A stretch of DNA of 64,000 nt from Paracoccaceae bacterium. GTDB taxonomy: Bacteria; Pseudomonadota; Alphaproteobacteria; Rhodobacterales; Rhodobacteraceae. Of the stretch, positions 1 through 8,490 are shown in pieces; positions within the stretch are counted from its first letter, which is position 1; the number at the start of each line of letters is the position of its first letter. The translations under genes and the position numbers were made by a program. The notes beneath the pieces are model-generated. The model searched no databases. It was not told the DNA's origin and saw only the letters and a program-made list of their open reading frames with translations. The DNA is taken from assembly GCA_027489375.1 (NCBI GenBank), contig JAIXZW010000013.1, forward strand, positions 372,001 to 436,000. Direction: 5' to 3'.

Positions 1-291
<291 letters not shown>

Positions 292-399
292 TCAAATGAC
301 ACCGCAGCCATCGAGGGTTGTGATTGATATGGCAACAATTTAGCGTTTGACCCTGTCGGAGCGAAGGGCGAGAACACCGGCCTAGCATCAGGAGGCGTC

Positions 400-1644
400 A
401 TGCCCGCCACAGCCAAAGCCCCCCTCGTCACCCCCGTCCTTATCGCCGGTTGCATCATCCTGATGCTGTCCTTTGCGGTTCGGGCGAGCTTTGGCGTCTT
501 CCAGATCCCCATCGCGCAGGAATTCGGCTGGGCGCGGGCGGATTTCTCGCTTGCCATCGCGATACAGAATCTGGCGTGGGGCATCGGGCAGCCGCTGTTC
601 GGAGCCGTGGCGGAACGGTTCGGGGACCGCCGTGCCATCATCACGGGGGCGGTGCTCTATGCGATCGGGCTGATCGCTTCGTCCTACGCCTTTACGCCGG
701 GGCAGCATCAGCTTCTGGCGATTCTCGTCGGGTTCGGAATCGCGGGGACGGGCTTTGGCGTGATCCTTGCCATCGTGGGACGCGCGGCGAGTGCCGAGAA
801 CCGCTCGATGGCGCTTGGCATCGCAACGGCGGCAGGGTCGGCGGGGCAGGTCTTCGGTGCGCCGACGGCGGAATTCCTGTTGCAAAGCCATCCGTGGCAG
901 ACGGTCTTCGTGATCTTTGCGGTGACGATCCTCGCCTCGCTCGTGGCGCTTCCCTTCCTGACGCCGGGCAAGGCGGCGACGAAGGCGGAGCTGGAAGAGT
1001 CGCTCGGCACGGTTCTGGTGCGGGCTTTCAAGGACCCGACCTATACCTTCATCTTCCTTGGCTTCTTTTCCTGCGGCTATCAGCTTGCCTTCATCACCGC
1101 CCATTTCCCCGCCTTCGTGACCGAGCTTTGCGGGCCAATCGACCCGTCAGGCATGATCGCGGGCATGGGGATCACGACGACCTCGGCGCTTGGGGCCGTG
1201 GCGATTTCGGTGATCGGCCTGTTCAACATCGTCGGCACGATCACGGCGGGGTGGCTCGGCAAGCGCTACACCAAGAAATACCTGCTTGCGGGGGTCTATA
1301 CGGGGCGGACGATTGCGGCGGCGCTGTTCATCTCGCTTCCGATCACGCCGACCTCGGTTCTGGTGTTTTCGGCGGTGATGGGGGCGCTGTGGCTGGCGAC
1401 CGTGCCGCTGACGAGCGGGCTGGTCGCGCATATCTACGGCATCCGCTACATGGGCACGCTTTATGGCGTGGTGTTCCTGTCGCACCAGATCGGCGGCTTC
1501 CTTGGCGTCTGGCTGGGGGGCATGATGTATGACCTGACGGGTGGGTATTCGGTCGTGTGGTGGATCGGGGTTGGCGTAGGGGCGTTTTCGGCGCTGGTGC
1601 ATCTGCCGATCCGCGAGCGGCCGTTGATCGCACAGGCGGCATGA
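400..1644 (+). CDS. MFS transporter, monocarboxylate/cyanate-type
   Basis: A 414-residue major facilitator protein with about twelve hydrophobic segments. The N-terminal half carries the loop-2 signature AERFGDRRA, and the two halves are split by a charged loop near residues 185-200 (GKAATKAELEES). The overall pattern resembles the MCT/OxlT/CynX group of organic-anion carriers rather than sugar porters. A clear AGGAGG ribosome site lies just before the ATG. Seven bases separate it from a second, different MFS gene, so the two are probably cotranscribed. Substrate is unknown. Confidence 0.85.
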   Translation: MPATAKAPLVTPVLIAGCIILMLSFAVRASFGVFQIPIAQEFGWARADFSLAIAIQNLAWGIGQPLFGAVAERFGDRRAIITGAVLYAIGLIASSYAFTPGQHQLLAILVGFGIAGTGFGVILAIVGRAASAENRSMALGIATAAGSAGQVFGAPTAEFLLQSHPWQTVFVIFAVTILASLVALPFLTPGKAATKAELEESLGTVLVRAFKDPTYTFIFLGFFSCGYQLAFITAHFPAFVTELCGPIDPSGMIAGMGITTTSALGAVAISVIGLFNIVGTITAGWLGKRYTKKYLLAGVYTGRTIAAALFISLPITPTSVLVFSAVMGALWLATVPLTSGLVAHIYGIRYMGTLYGVVFLSHQIGGFLGVWLGGMMYDLTGGYSVVWWIGVGVGAFSALVHLPIRERPLIAQAA

Positions 1645-1651
1645 CGGCGGG

Positions 1652-2824
1652 ATGAAGGTCGGCATCGCAAGTCTTGTTGCGGCCTATGTCCTGTCGCAGT
1701 TCTATCGCGCCTTTCTGGCGGTGCTGTCGCCGGTGTTGAAAGCTGACCTCGGGCTGAGTGCCGAGCAACTCGCCTCTGCCTCGGGCCTTTGGTTTTTGGC
1801 CTTTGCGCTGGCGCAGTTTCCCATCGGCGCGGCGCTGGACAGTATCGGGCCACGGCGGACGACGGCGGTGCTGCTGGCCGTGGGCGGGGCTGGCGGGGCG
1901 GCGGTCTTTGCCTTGGCCCAAGGGGCGGGGGCGCTTTACCTTGCCATGATCCTGATCGGTGCGGGCTGCGCGCCGGTGCTGATGGCGTCCTATTACATCT
2001 TTGCGCGGACCTATCCGGCGGCGGTGTTCGGAACGCTGGCGGGCGCGGTGATCGGCTTCGGGTCACTGGGCAACGTGGCGGCATCGGTTCCGCTTTCGGC
2101 GGCGGTCGCGGCCTTCGGCTGGCGCGGGACGTTGTGGGGGATGGCTGCGCTGACGCTGGCGGTCGCTGCGGTCATCGCTCTTCTGGTACGCGATCCGGCC
2201 AAGGTGGACGGCACGGCGAAAGGGTCGCTCTTCGATCTGCTGCGCCTGCGCGCGCTTTGGCCGGTGCTGGCGGTGATGGTGGTCTGTTACGCCCCCGCTG
2301 CCGGTCTGCGCGGGTTGTGGGTCGGGCCTTATTTCGCCGATGCCCACGGCGCGGATGCGGCGGGCCTTGGCCGTGCGACGCTGGTCATGGGGCTGGCGAT
2401 GGTGGCGGGCAACTTCGCCTATGGCCCTGCGGAGCGCCGGCTTGGCACGCGCAAGTGGCTGGTCTTCGGTGGCAACCTGATGGTTGCGCTGTGCCTTTTG
2501 CTGCTCGCCGTTCTGCCACAGGCGGGCACCTTCACCGCGCTTGCGCTGTTTGCAGGGATCGGTTTCTTCGGGTCGTCCTTCGGCATGGTCATCGCGCATG
2601 GACGGGCGTTCTTTCCGGCGCATCTGATCGGGCGCGGGGTGACGCTGCTGAACTTTTTCGGCATCGCCGCCGTCGGTCTGGCGCAGGTCGCGACAGGGCA
2701 TCTGCACGCGACCTTTGCCGCGCCGCCCGCGTCGGCCCCCTATCAGGCGATTTTCAGCTTTTTCACGCTTTGCGTCATCGCCGGTCTGGCAGTCTACGCC
2801 TTTTCGCAGGACCGCACAGACTAA
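1652..2824 (+). CDS. MFS transporter, second of tandem pair
   Basis: A 390-residue integral membrane protein of the major facilitator superfamily. It begins MKVGIASLVAAYVLSQFYRA and has the family pattern ALDSIGPRRTTAVLLA after the second membrane segment, with about twelve segments in all. The starts of both halves are clear, and length is normal for the family. It follows the preceding transporter by 7 bases and is clearly divergent from it, so this is not a recent duplication. The transported compound cannot be deduced. About 95 bases separate it from asd. Confidence 0.85.
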   Translation: MKVGIASLVAAYVLSQFYRAFLAVLSPVLKADLGLSAEQLASASGLWFLAFALAQFPIGAALDSIGPRRTTAVLLAVGGAGGAAVFALAQGAGALYLAMILIGAGCAPVLMASYYIFARTYPAAVFGTLAGAVIGFGSLGNVAASVPLSAAVAAFGWRGTLWGMAALTLAVAAVIALLVRDPAKVDGTAKGSLFDLLRLRALWPVLAVMVVCYAPAAGLRGLWVGPYFADAHGADAAGLGRATLVMGLAMVAGNFAYGPAERRLGTRKWLVFGGNLMVALCLLLLAVLPQAGTFTALALFAGIGFFGSSFGMVIAHGRAFFPAHLIGRGVTLLNFFGIAAVGLAQVATGHLHATFAAPPASAPYQAIFSFFTLCVIAGLAVYAFSQDRTD

Positions 2825-2920
2825 GGCTTTTTTGCCCATTGTCGGAATCCGCTTTTCCCCAAGCAGCACTTCGGCTAACAGGCCCCGTCCCCGCGTGGGG
2901 GACGGTAAAGGAGAACCCCG

Positions 2921-3943
2921 ATGGGCTATAAGGTCGTCGTCGCGGGTGCCACGGGCAACGTGGGCCGCGAAATGCTGAACATCCTCGCCGAGCGCGAGTT
3001 TCCGGTGGACGAGATCGCCGCGCTTGCGTCGCGCAAATCTCTGGGCACCGAAGTCAGCTTCGGGGATAAGACCGTCACGACCAAGGACCTCGACACGTTC
3101 GATTTCACCGGCTGGGACATCGCGCTCTTTGCCGTGGGTTCGGAAGCGACCAAGATCTATGCCCCCAAGGCGGCGGCTGCGGGCTGCGTGGTGATCGACA
3201 ACTCGTCGCTCTACCGCTACGACCCCGCCGTCCCGCTGATCGTGCCGGAAGTGAACGCCGACGCGATCGAGGGCTACAAGAACAAGAACATCATCGCCAA
3301 CCCGAACTGCTCGACCGCGCAGATGGTGGTGGCGCTGAAGCCGCTGCATGACCGCGCGCGCATCAAGCGCGTCGTCGTCGCCACCTACCAGTCGGTTTCC
3401 GGCGCGGGCAAGGAAGGCATTGACGAGCTGTGGAACCAGACCAAGGGCATCTACGTCCCCGGTCAGGAAGTGGCCCCGAAGAAGTTCACCAAGCAGATCG
3501 CCTTCAACGTGATCCCGCAGATCGACGTATTCCTTGATGACGGCTCCACCAAGGAAGAGTGGAAGATGGTGGCCGAGACGAAGAAGATCCTCGACAAGAA
3601 CATCAAGGTCACGGCGACCTGCGTTCGCGTTCCGGTCTTTGTCGGCCATTCGGAAGCCATCAACATCGAATTCGAGGATTTCCTCGACTGGCAAGAGGCG
3701 CAGGACATCCTGCGCGAAGCGCCCGGTGTCCTGCTGGTCGACAAGCGCGAACCCGGCGGCTACGTGACCCCGATCGAATGCGTGGGCGACTATGCCACCT
3801 TCGTCAGCCGCGTGCGGCAGGACTCGACCGTCGAAAATGGTCTGTCGCTGTGGTGCGTGTCGGACAACCTGCGCAAGGGCGCGGCGCTGAACGCGGTGCA
3901 GATTGCCGAGGTGCTTGGCAACCGCTGCCTCAAGAAGGGCTGA
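2921..3943 (+). CDS. asd: Aspartate-semialdehyde dehydrogenase
   Basis: Reduces aspartyl phosphate to aspartate semialdehyde with NADPH, at the branch point of lysine/diaminopimelate, threonine and methionine synthesis; cytoplasmic. The N-terminus MGYKVVVAGATGNVGREMLN is the dinucleotide-binding GxxGxxG. The catalytic cysteine is in NPNCST (Cys130). The 340-residue length is typical for the alphaproteobacterial enzyme. GGTAAAGGAGA is a good ribosome site before the ATG. It appears to be transcribed alone, with an intrinsic terminator right behind the stop. Confidence 0.97.
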   Translation: MGYKVVVAGATGNVGREMLNILAEREFPVDEIAALASRKSLGTEVSFGDKTVTTKDLDTFDFTGWDIALFAVGSEATKIYAPKAAAAGCVVIDNSSLYRYDPAVPLIVPEVNADAIEGYKNKNIIANPNCSTAQMVVALKPLHDRARIKRVVVATYQSVSGAGKEGIDELWNQTKGIYVPGQEVAPKKFTKQIAFNVIPQIDVFLDDGSTKEEWKMVAETKKILDKNIKVTATCVRVPVFVGHSEAINIEFEDFLDWQEAQDILREAPGVLLVDKREPGGYVTPIECVGDYATFVSRVRQDSTVENGLSLWCVSDNLRKGAALNAVQIAEVLGNRCLKKG

Positions 3944-3964
3944 CCCTTTATCAAGCTGCATTGG

Positions 3965-3990
3965 AAACCCCGCCCATCGGGCGGGGTTTT
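3965..3990 (+). terminator. Intrinsic terminator after asd
   Basis: An 11-bp stem (AAACCCCGCCC / GGGCGGGGTTT) with a 3-base loop and a TTTT run, 20 bases after the asd stop. The remaining roughly 260 bases up to the next small gene hold nothing I recognise. Confidence 0.85.
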
Positions 3991-4249
3991 CCGATTCTGC
4001 GCACGCCGAGCGGGGATGGTGCGGGACGCAACTTTCCCCTTTCCCGACGCGGTTTTGACCGACGACCGCCCCGCTTCGGCCCCAATCCGGCAGACGACGG
4101 GCTTGGTGTCATCGCCCAAGGTCTTTGCCTGACCCATACCTTCGCATTAGTCTCATCCCCATGACTGCCCAAGAAAAACCTAGGTCTTATTGAGATGCTG
4201 CCACCTTTGGATGCATCAATGGACATCGAACAGATTTCGGGGGAATGAC

Positions 4250-4438
4250 ATGTTCAAGCACTTCGCCACGTCGATCTTCATGCGCCGCAACGGTGCTGCC
4301 GCCAACATCGAAGCCCAAGGCGTGACCCGCAGCGAATTGCAGGACCTGTTCCGCAGCGAGTTCGAAGTACACAACCGCAGCGCCGTGGAAATCACCGCGC
4401 GCCACGGCGACCGCCGTCCGCAAGCCATCGCCGCCTGA
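4250..4438 (+). CDS. Small conserved-looking protein, 62 residues, function unknown
   Basis: Begins MFKHFATSIFMRRNGAAANI and ends RHGDRRPQAIAA. A strong ribosome site (GGGGGAATGAC) sits directly before this ATG, which is why I prefer it to the longer in-frame reading from 4190. The protein is basic with one predicted amphipathic helix in the middle (TRSELQDLFRSEFEVHNRSA). There is no signal peptide or known motif. It stands between asd and a convergent carbonic anhydrase gene and is likely monocistronic. Codon use and the ribosome site make it a probable real gene. Confidence 0.6.
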   Translation: MFKHFATSIFMRRNGAAANIEAQGVTRSELQDLFRSEFEVHNRSAVEITARHGDRRPQAIAA

Positions 4439-4445
4439 TTGATTG

Positions 4446-4465
4446 CCTTGCCCAAACGGGCAAGG
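4446..4465. terminator. Hairpin between convergent genes
   Basis: CCTTGCCC and GGGCAAGG form an 8-bp stem with a 4-base loop in the 36-base gap between the small gene and the carbonic anhydrase stop. It lacks a good U-tract on either strand, so termination is plausible but unproven. Confidence 0.4.
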
Positions 4466-4474
4466 CCGGTCGGT

Positions 4475-5125
4475 TCAGCCGACTGTTACGAAACCGCTCC
4501 GAGCCGGATCGTACTGTTCGAGCCCCCCCGCACCCGTATCGGTCCACAGACCATGCAAGGTCAGACGCTCTTCCTCGACCGCCGCACTGACGAAGGGGAA
4601 GGTCATGAGGTTTTCCAGACTTACCAGAACGGCTTCTTTCTCAAGCGCCCGTGTCCGCTCGTCCTCGGGCAGATGCGCGATGCGCTGGTAGCCGGGGCGG
4701 AGGATGTCCATCCAGCGCCCGACGAAAGAGGATTTCTCCAGCAGCGCAGGGGCGTGGCCCGAGCACATGTCGTGACAGCCTTTGACCCCGCCGCAGTTGG
4801 AATGCCCCAGCACCACGATATGCGCGACGCCCAGAGAGGTGACGGCATATTCCACCGCCGCCGAGGTGCCGTGATATTCGCCATCGGGATTATAGGGCGG
4901 CACAAGGTTCGCCACGTTGCGGTGGATGAAGAACTCGCCCTCGTCCGCGCCGAAGATCGAGGTGACGTGGACGCGGCTGTCGCAGCAGGAAATCACCATT
5001 GCCCGAGGATGCTGGCCGCTTTCGGCAAGGCGCCGATACCAGGCCTTGTTGTCCTGATAGGTCGTGGCCTTCCAGCCCTGAAAACGCTGGATCAGATAGG
5101 CGGGAAGGGGGCGGGCCTGAAGCAT
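4475..5125 (-). CDS. Beta-class carbonic anhydrase
   Basis: Interconverts CO2 and bicarbonate in the cytoplasm using zinc. The 216-residue protein has the family's zinc ligands: Cys47 and Asp49 with Arg51 in CCDSRV, and His108 and Cys111 in GHSNCGG. The segment GTSAAVEYAV is also typical of the family. The first ATG gives the usual N-terminus with LPAYLIQRFQ. It is convergent with the small upstream gene and transcribed alone. It may supply bicarbonate to carboxylases; nothing nearby narrows this. Confidence 0.95.
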   Translation of the reverse strand: MLQARPLPAYLIQRFQGWKATTYQDNKAWYRRLAESGQHPRAMVISCCDSRVHVTSIFGADEGEFFIHRNVANLVPPYNPDGEYHGTSAAVEYAVTSLGVAHIVVLGHSNCGGVKGCHDMCSGHAPALLEKSSFVGRWMDILRPGYQRIAHLPEDERTRALEKEAVLVSLENLMTFPFVSAAVEEERLTLHGLWTDTGAGGLEQYDPARSGFVTVG

Positions 5126-5268
5126 AACGTCTCCTTGCTTCTACGTTCCGTGCGCCTTCCTAGGCAAAGGCTCGGGAAAATTCGAGCCTTTATTGCACCG
5201 CAGCGCAACCTTTTCTTCAGTGGCACGAAACATGCTGTCGGACGGGGTGCGTTATCTCGGGGTGTAAC

Positions 5269-5646
5269 ATGACGACGGCAGTGATTTCGCTTTGTCCGCA
5301 CGAACAGGTGCGGGAAGATGCGGCGGCTATCAACGAGCTTTATCTGCGGCTTGGACCCGTCAGTGCGGAGCGGGTTCTGAACCGCGCCGTGGACGAACTT
5401 GCGCTTTCGTTGGCGACCTTGGCTGCGAAGGTGCGGATGCATGACCTGCGCGAGGTGGACTGGCAATCGCGCCGTTTGCAGAAGCAGGCGATCGGCCTTG
5501 GCTTGATCAGCCTTGCCAGCGTGGCGGGCGACTTGCGGCGATGTCAGGACGATCCGACGGCCTTTGCAGCGGTCTGTGCGCGTCTGATGCGCGTGGCGGG
5601 AGGGTCGCTCGAGGATTTGAGCAGTCAATCGGTCTTGGGCGCTTAA
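5269..5646 (+). CDS. Hypothetical all-helical protein, 125 residues
   Basis: Starts MTTAVISLCPHEQVREDAA. The sequence is predicted almost entirely alpha-helical, with leucine/alanine-rich heptads (NRAVDELALSLATLAAKV). It suggests a small helical bundle, loosely like a phosphotransfer (HPt) fold, but no clear active-site histidine motif is present. There is no signal peptide or membrane segment. It is divergent from the carbonic anhydrase and 63 bases before the aminopeptidase. I do not recognise the family. Confidence 0.65.
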   Translation: MTTAVISLCPHEQVREDAAAINELYLRLGPVSAERVLNRAVDELALSLATLAAKVRMHDLREVDWQSRRLQKQAIGLGLISLASVAGDLRRCQDDPTAFAAVCARLMRVAGGSLEDLSSQSVLGA

Positions 5647-5709
5647 GACACTTGCGGGGGTTGGCGGGTCGGTTAGGCTGTAGCCTGACACAAGTGCCGG
5701 ACCCGTGCC

Positions 5710-7098
5710 ATGACCCCAGCCTTTGCCGACGCCAATGCCCCGTCACGCCCCGTTCATGTGGTATCGGCGGATGATCTGGATGAATTCCGCCGGAGCCTGC
5801 CGGACGCCACGCGCCAATGGCTGGCCGCCACGGGGTTCGAAGCGGCTCTGGGCGATCTACGCCTGATACCGGCCGAGGATGGTTCCGTGGGAGAAGCCGT
5901 GCTTGGCTTCGGCACAGCAAAGACGCGGCGGCGCACGCGGTTCGGGACCGCAAAGGGTATCGCGGTGCTTCCCGCGGGGAACTGGCATCTCGAAGGGGCG
6001 CTCGGCCTTGCCGAAAAGACAGAGATCGCCCTCGGCGCGCTGCTGGCGCAATACCGGTTCGACTATTATCGTCCCAAGGCCAAGCCCCCCGCCCCGCCGC
6101 TTCTGAAATGCCCCGAAGGTTGCGATGCGGCGCTTTTGGCGGCGATGGCGGAAGGAGAGTTCCTGACGCGTGATCTGATCAACACGCCTGCATCGGACCT
6201 TGGCCCCGCCGAACTCGAGGCGATGCTGAGCGAGCTTGGCGACAGGTTCGTTGCGGATGTGTCGGTGATCAAGGGCGACGATCTGTTGACGCGGAACTTC
6301 CCGATGATCCACGCCGTGGGCCGCGCCTCGCCCCGTGCACCGCGCCTGCTGGAACTGCGGTGGGGCGAGCGGGGACCGCTGGTCACGCTGGTGGGCAAGG
6401 GTGTGTGCTTCGACACGGGCGGGCTGAACATCAAGCCGTCGTCCGGCATGCAGCTTATGAAAAAGGACATGGGGGGTGCGGCCACGGTCATGGGCCTTGC
6501 GCTGATGGTCATGCGGCTGAACCTGCCGATCCGGCTGCGCGTGCTGGTGCCTGCGGTCGAGAATGTGATTTCGGGCAATGCGCTGAAGCCGAAGGATATC
6601 CTGACCTCGCGCAAGGGGCTGACGGTCGAGGTGAATGACACCGATGCCGAAGGGCGCCTGATCCTTGCCGATGCGCTTGCCTATGCCTGCGAAGAAGAGA
6701 GCGCGCTGGTCATTTCGATGGCCACGCTGACGGGCGCGGCGCGTGTGGCCGTGGGGCCGGACCTTGCGCCCTATTATTCCGACGACGCGAAGATGGTCGC
6801 CGCAGTGGAAGGTGGCGCACAAGCGGGGTTCGATCCGGTCTGGCGGATGCCCTTCCATGACCCCTACGAAGGGGTGATCGAACCGGGGATCGCCGATCTG
6901 GACAACGCACCGGGGTTCGGTTTTGCGGGGTCGATCACGGCGGCGCTTTTCCTGCGCCGCTTCGTGGACAATCCGCGCTACATGCACTTCGACATCTACG
7001 GCCATACGCCTTCGGACGCGCCGGCACGGCCCAAGGGCGGCGTGGGCCAAGGGGCGCGGGCGCTGCTGCTTGGCCTTCCGGCGATGCTGGGGCTTTGA
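5710..7098 (+). CDS. Leucyl aminopeptidase family protein (M17)
   Basis: Cytosolic dizinc aminopeptidase that removes N-terminal residues from peptides. The C-terminal catalytic domain shows the family signature NDTDAEGRL (about residues 309-317), with upstream metal and bicarbonate-site segments VGKGVCFDTGGLNIKPS and MKKDMGGAA. The N-terminal 170 residues form the variable M17 domain. The 462-residue length is slightly shorter than E. coli PepA, and related alphaproteobacterial proteins are often annotated only as a leucyl aminopeptidase family protein. The stop codon overlaps the start of the next gene (TGATG), so the two are translationally coupled. Confidence 0.93.
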   Translation: MTPAFADANAPSRPVHVVSADDLDEFRRSLPDATRQWLAATGFEAALGDLRLIPAEDGSVGEAVLGFGTAKTRRRTRFGTAKGIAVLPAGNWHLEGALGLAEKTEIALGALLAQYRFDYYRPKAKPPAPPLLKCPEGCDAALLAAMAEGEFLTRDLINTPASDLGPAELEAMLSELGDRFVADVSVIKGDDLLTRNFPMIHAVGRASPRAPRLLELRWGERGPLVTLVGKGVCFDTGGLNIKPSSGMQLMKKDMGGAATVMGLALMVMRLNLPIRLRVLVPAVENVISGNALKPKDILTSRKGLTVEVNDTDAEGRLILADALAYACEEESALVISMATLTGAARVAVGPDLAPYYSDDAKMVAAVEGGAQAGFDPVWRMPFHDPYEGVIEPGIADLDNAPGFGFAGSITAALFLRRFVDNPRYMHFDIYGHTPSDAPARPKGGVGQGARALLLGLPAMLGL

Positions 7099-7916
7099 TG
7101 GACCGCAGGTTGACCCCCGCCAATGGCCGCGCGGCGCTTGACGTTTTGCGCGGGCAGGTCGTGGCGGAGCGGTTCGTGTCGGGCGAGCCAGCCTGCCTGA
7201 TCCAGCCCGTCACCGACCTGCGCACGGCACCGGACGGGGCGCGGGACCGGCAGGTGCTGTTCGGCGAGGCGGTGACGGTGATCGACCGGCACTCGGGTTA
7301 CGCCTTCGTTCAGGCGGCGAAGGATGGCTATTGCGGCTATGTGCCGGAAGCGGCGTTGGGGCCAGCCACACGGCCCACGCATCGCGTCTCGGCCCCTGCC
7401 ACGCATGTCTATTCGGGCGCAAAGGTGCAAGCGCCCGAAGTCATGGCCCTGTCCTTCGGGTCGCTGGTGACGGTGACGGGCGAGGCGGGCAATTTTGCCG
7501 AGACGCCGCAGGGGTTCATTCCCGCCGTGCATCTGCGCCCGGTGGACGCGCCCTTCCCGGATCCGGTGGCGGTGGCCGAGATGTTCCTTGGCACGCCCTA
7601 TCTGTGGGGCGGCAACAGCCGGTTCGGGATCGATTGCTCGGGTTTGGTGCAGACCGCGCTGGTTGCCTGTGGCAAGACCTGTCCGGCGGACAGCGACCAG
7701 CAACGGACGGTCGGGACGGATTTCGGGGATAACGAACCCCTGCTGCGCGGTGATCTGCTGTTCTGGAAGGGTCATGTCGCGATGGTCGTCGACGATGCGC
7801 GGCTGATCCATGCCAACGGTCACAGCATGTCGGTCGCCTATGAGGGCACAGACGCCTGTATCGCCCGCGTGATGGCGCAAGAGGGCAATCCCGTGATTGC
7901 ACGGCGCAGGCCTTAG
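7098..7916 (+). CDS. NlpC/P60 family cysteine peptidase
   Basis: Predicted cell-wall peptide hydrolase. The C-terminal NlpC/P60 domain has the catalytic cysteine in GIDCSGLVQ (Cys180) and the histidine in KGHVAMVV, with a polar residue in HANGH. The N-terminal half contains two bacterial SH3-like segments (near residues 40-85 and 95-145). No signal peptide is visible from the coupled ATG, so export is uncertain. The start overlaps the aminopeptidase stop, making an aminopeptidase/endopeptidase pair that may recycle peptidoglycan peptides. Its stop overlaps the convergent DUF2794 gene by 4 bp. Confidence 0.9.
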   Translation: MDRRLTPANGRAALDVLRGQVVAERFVSGEPACLIQPVTDLRTAPDGARDRQVLFGEAVTVIDRHSGYAFVQAAKDGYCGYVPEAALGPATRPTHRVSAPATHVYSGAKVQAPEVMALSFGSLVTVTGEAGNFAETPQGFIPAVHLRPVDAPFPDPVAVAEMFLGTPYLWGGNSRFGIDCSGLVQTALVACGKTCPADSDQQRTVGTDFGDNEPLLRGDLLFWKGHVAMVVDDARLIHANGHSMSVAYEGTDACIARVMAQEGNPVIARRRP

Positions 7917-8257
7917 TCGATCGGACGGATCATCTTCTTTTCCAGAACGCGCAGGACCGCCGCAAGGTCGTGCCCGCGCCGCAGAACCTGCCCGTCCATG
8001 CCGACAACGGCATACATGCCCTGCCGCGACCGCAGCTTCGGTCGTTTTTCGATGCGGTAGAGCGGGTTTTCCGCCGTGCGCCGGAACACGGAGAAGATCG
8101 CGGCCTCGCGCAGGGCCGAGATGCCGTAATCACGCCATTCGCCAAGCGCAACCATGCGACCGTAAAGCGTCAGGATGGCCGACAGTTCCTGACGGTCGAA
8201 ATGGACCTGCTCGGGCGGGGCAGGCATGGGAAAGGGCGTCGGTGTCTGGACCGTCAT
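7913..8257 (-). CDS. DUF2794 domain protein
   Basis: A 114-residue cytoplasmic protein with the conserved body of this alphaproteobacterial family: VHFDRQELSAILTLYGRMVA, then EWRDYGISALREAAIFSVFR, and near the C-terminus YRIEKRPKLR, GMYAVVGMDGQVLRRG and DLAAVLRVLEKK. No function has been established for the family that I know of. The first ATG is used. It faces the NlpC/P60 gene convergently with a 4-bp stop overlap. Confidence 0.85.
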   Translation of the reverse strand: MTVQTPTPFPMPAPPEQVHFDRQELSAILTLYGRMVALGEWRDYGISALREAAIFSVFRRTAENPLYRIEKRPKLRSRQGMYAVVGMDGQVLRRGHDLAAVLRVLEKKMIRPID

Positions 8258-8395
8258 GGGACAAGCTTACCCCCTCATCTCTGCAAATCAAGCACGGCCT
8301 TGGGGAAGCGGTTCCCGTTCTGCCGCGATAAGGTCAGAGAGATACCCCGAACGCTCCTGATTTCTGCCCGTTTTGGCGGCGAAAAAGCAGGTAGA

Positions 8396-8447
8396 CGAAC
8401 GGACGGGCTGGCTACTGCCCCCAATCACGCCGATCCCCGTCCGTTCG
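8396..8447 (+). other. Long inverted repeat in an intergenic region, candidate structured RNA
   Basis: CGAACGGACGGG (8396-8407) and CCCGTCCGTTCG (8436-8447) are perfect 12-bp arms around a 28-base loop. They lie in the 231-base gap between DUF2794 and the asparaginase gene. A strong plus-strand terminator follows at once, yet no plus-strand gene precedes it after 7916. Together they could be the 3' part of a small RNA beginning somewhere after 8260. No family is recognised. Confidence 0.35.
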
Positions 8448-8454
8448 GACAAAG

Positions 8455-8490
8455 AAGCCCCCGCTGTGCCGCAGCGGGGGCTTTGCTTTT
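8455..8490. terminator. Strong intrinsic terminator next to the asparaginase stop
   Basis: A 12-bp stem (AAGCCCCCGCTG / CAGCGGGGGCTT) with a 5-base loop is followed on the plus strand by TTGCTTTT. On the minus strand it lies just after the asparaginase stop but has a weaker T-run. It probably serves the minus-strand gene and perhaps a plus-strand transcript. Confidence 0.75.

Noticed and set aside
388..1104. Arg-rich minus-strand open frame opposite the first MFS gene
   Set aside because: Composition is typical of an antisense shadow, and the plus-strand frame encodes a convincing membrane protein.
4020..4249. Possible promoter (TTGCCT near 4126) before the small gene
   Set aside because: The spacing and -10 match are too weak in a GC-rich background to report as a feature.
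4439..5272. Plus-strand open frame of about 277 codons opposite the carbonic anhydrase
   Set aside because: It is antisense to a gene with all zinc ligands intact and has no family features; GC-rich DNA readily gives such shadows.
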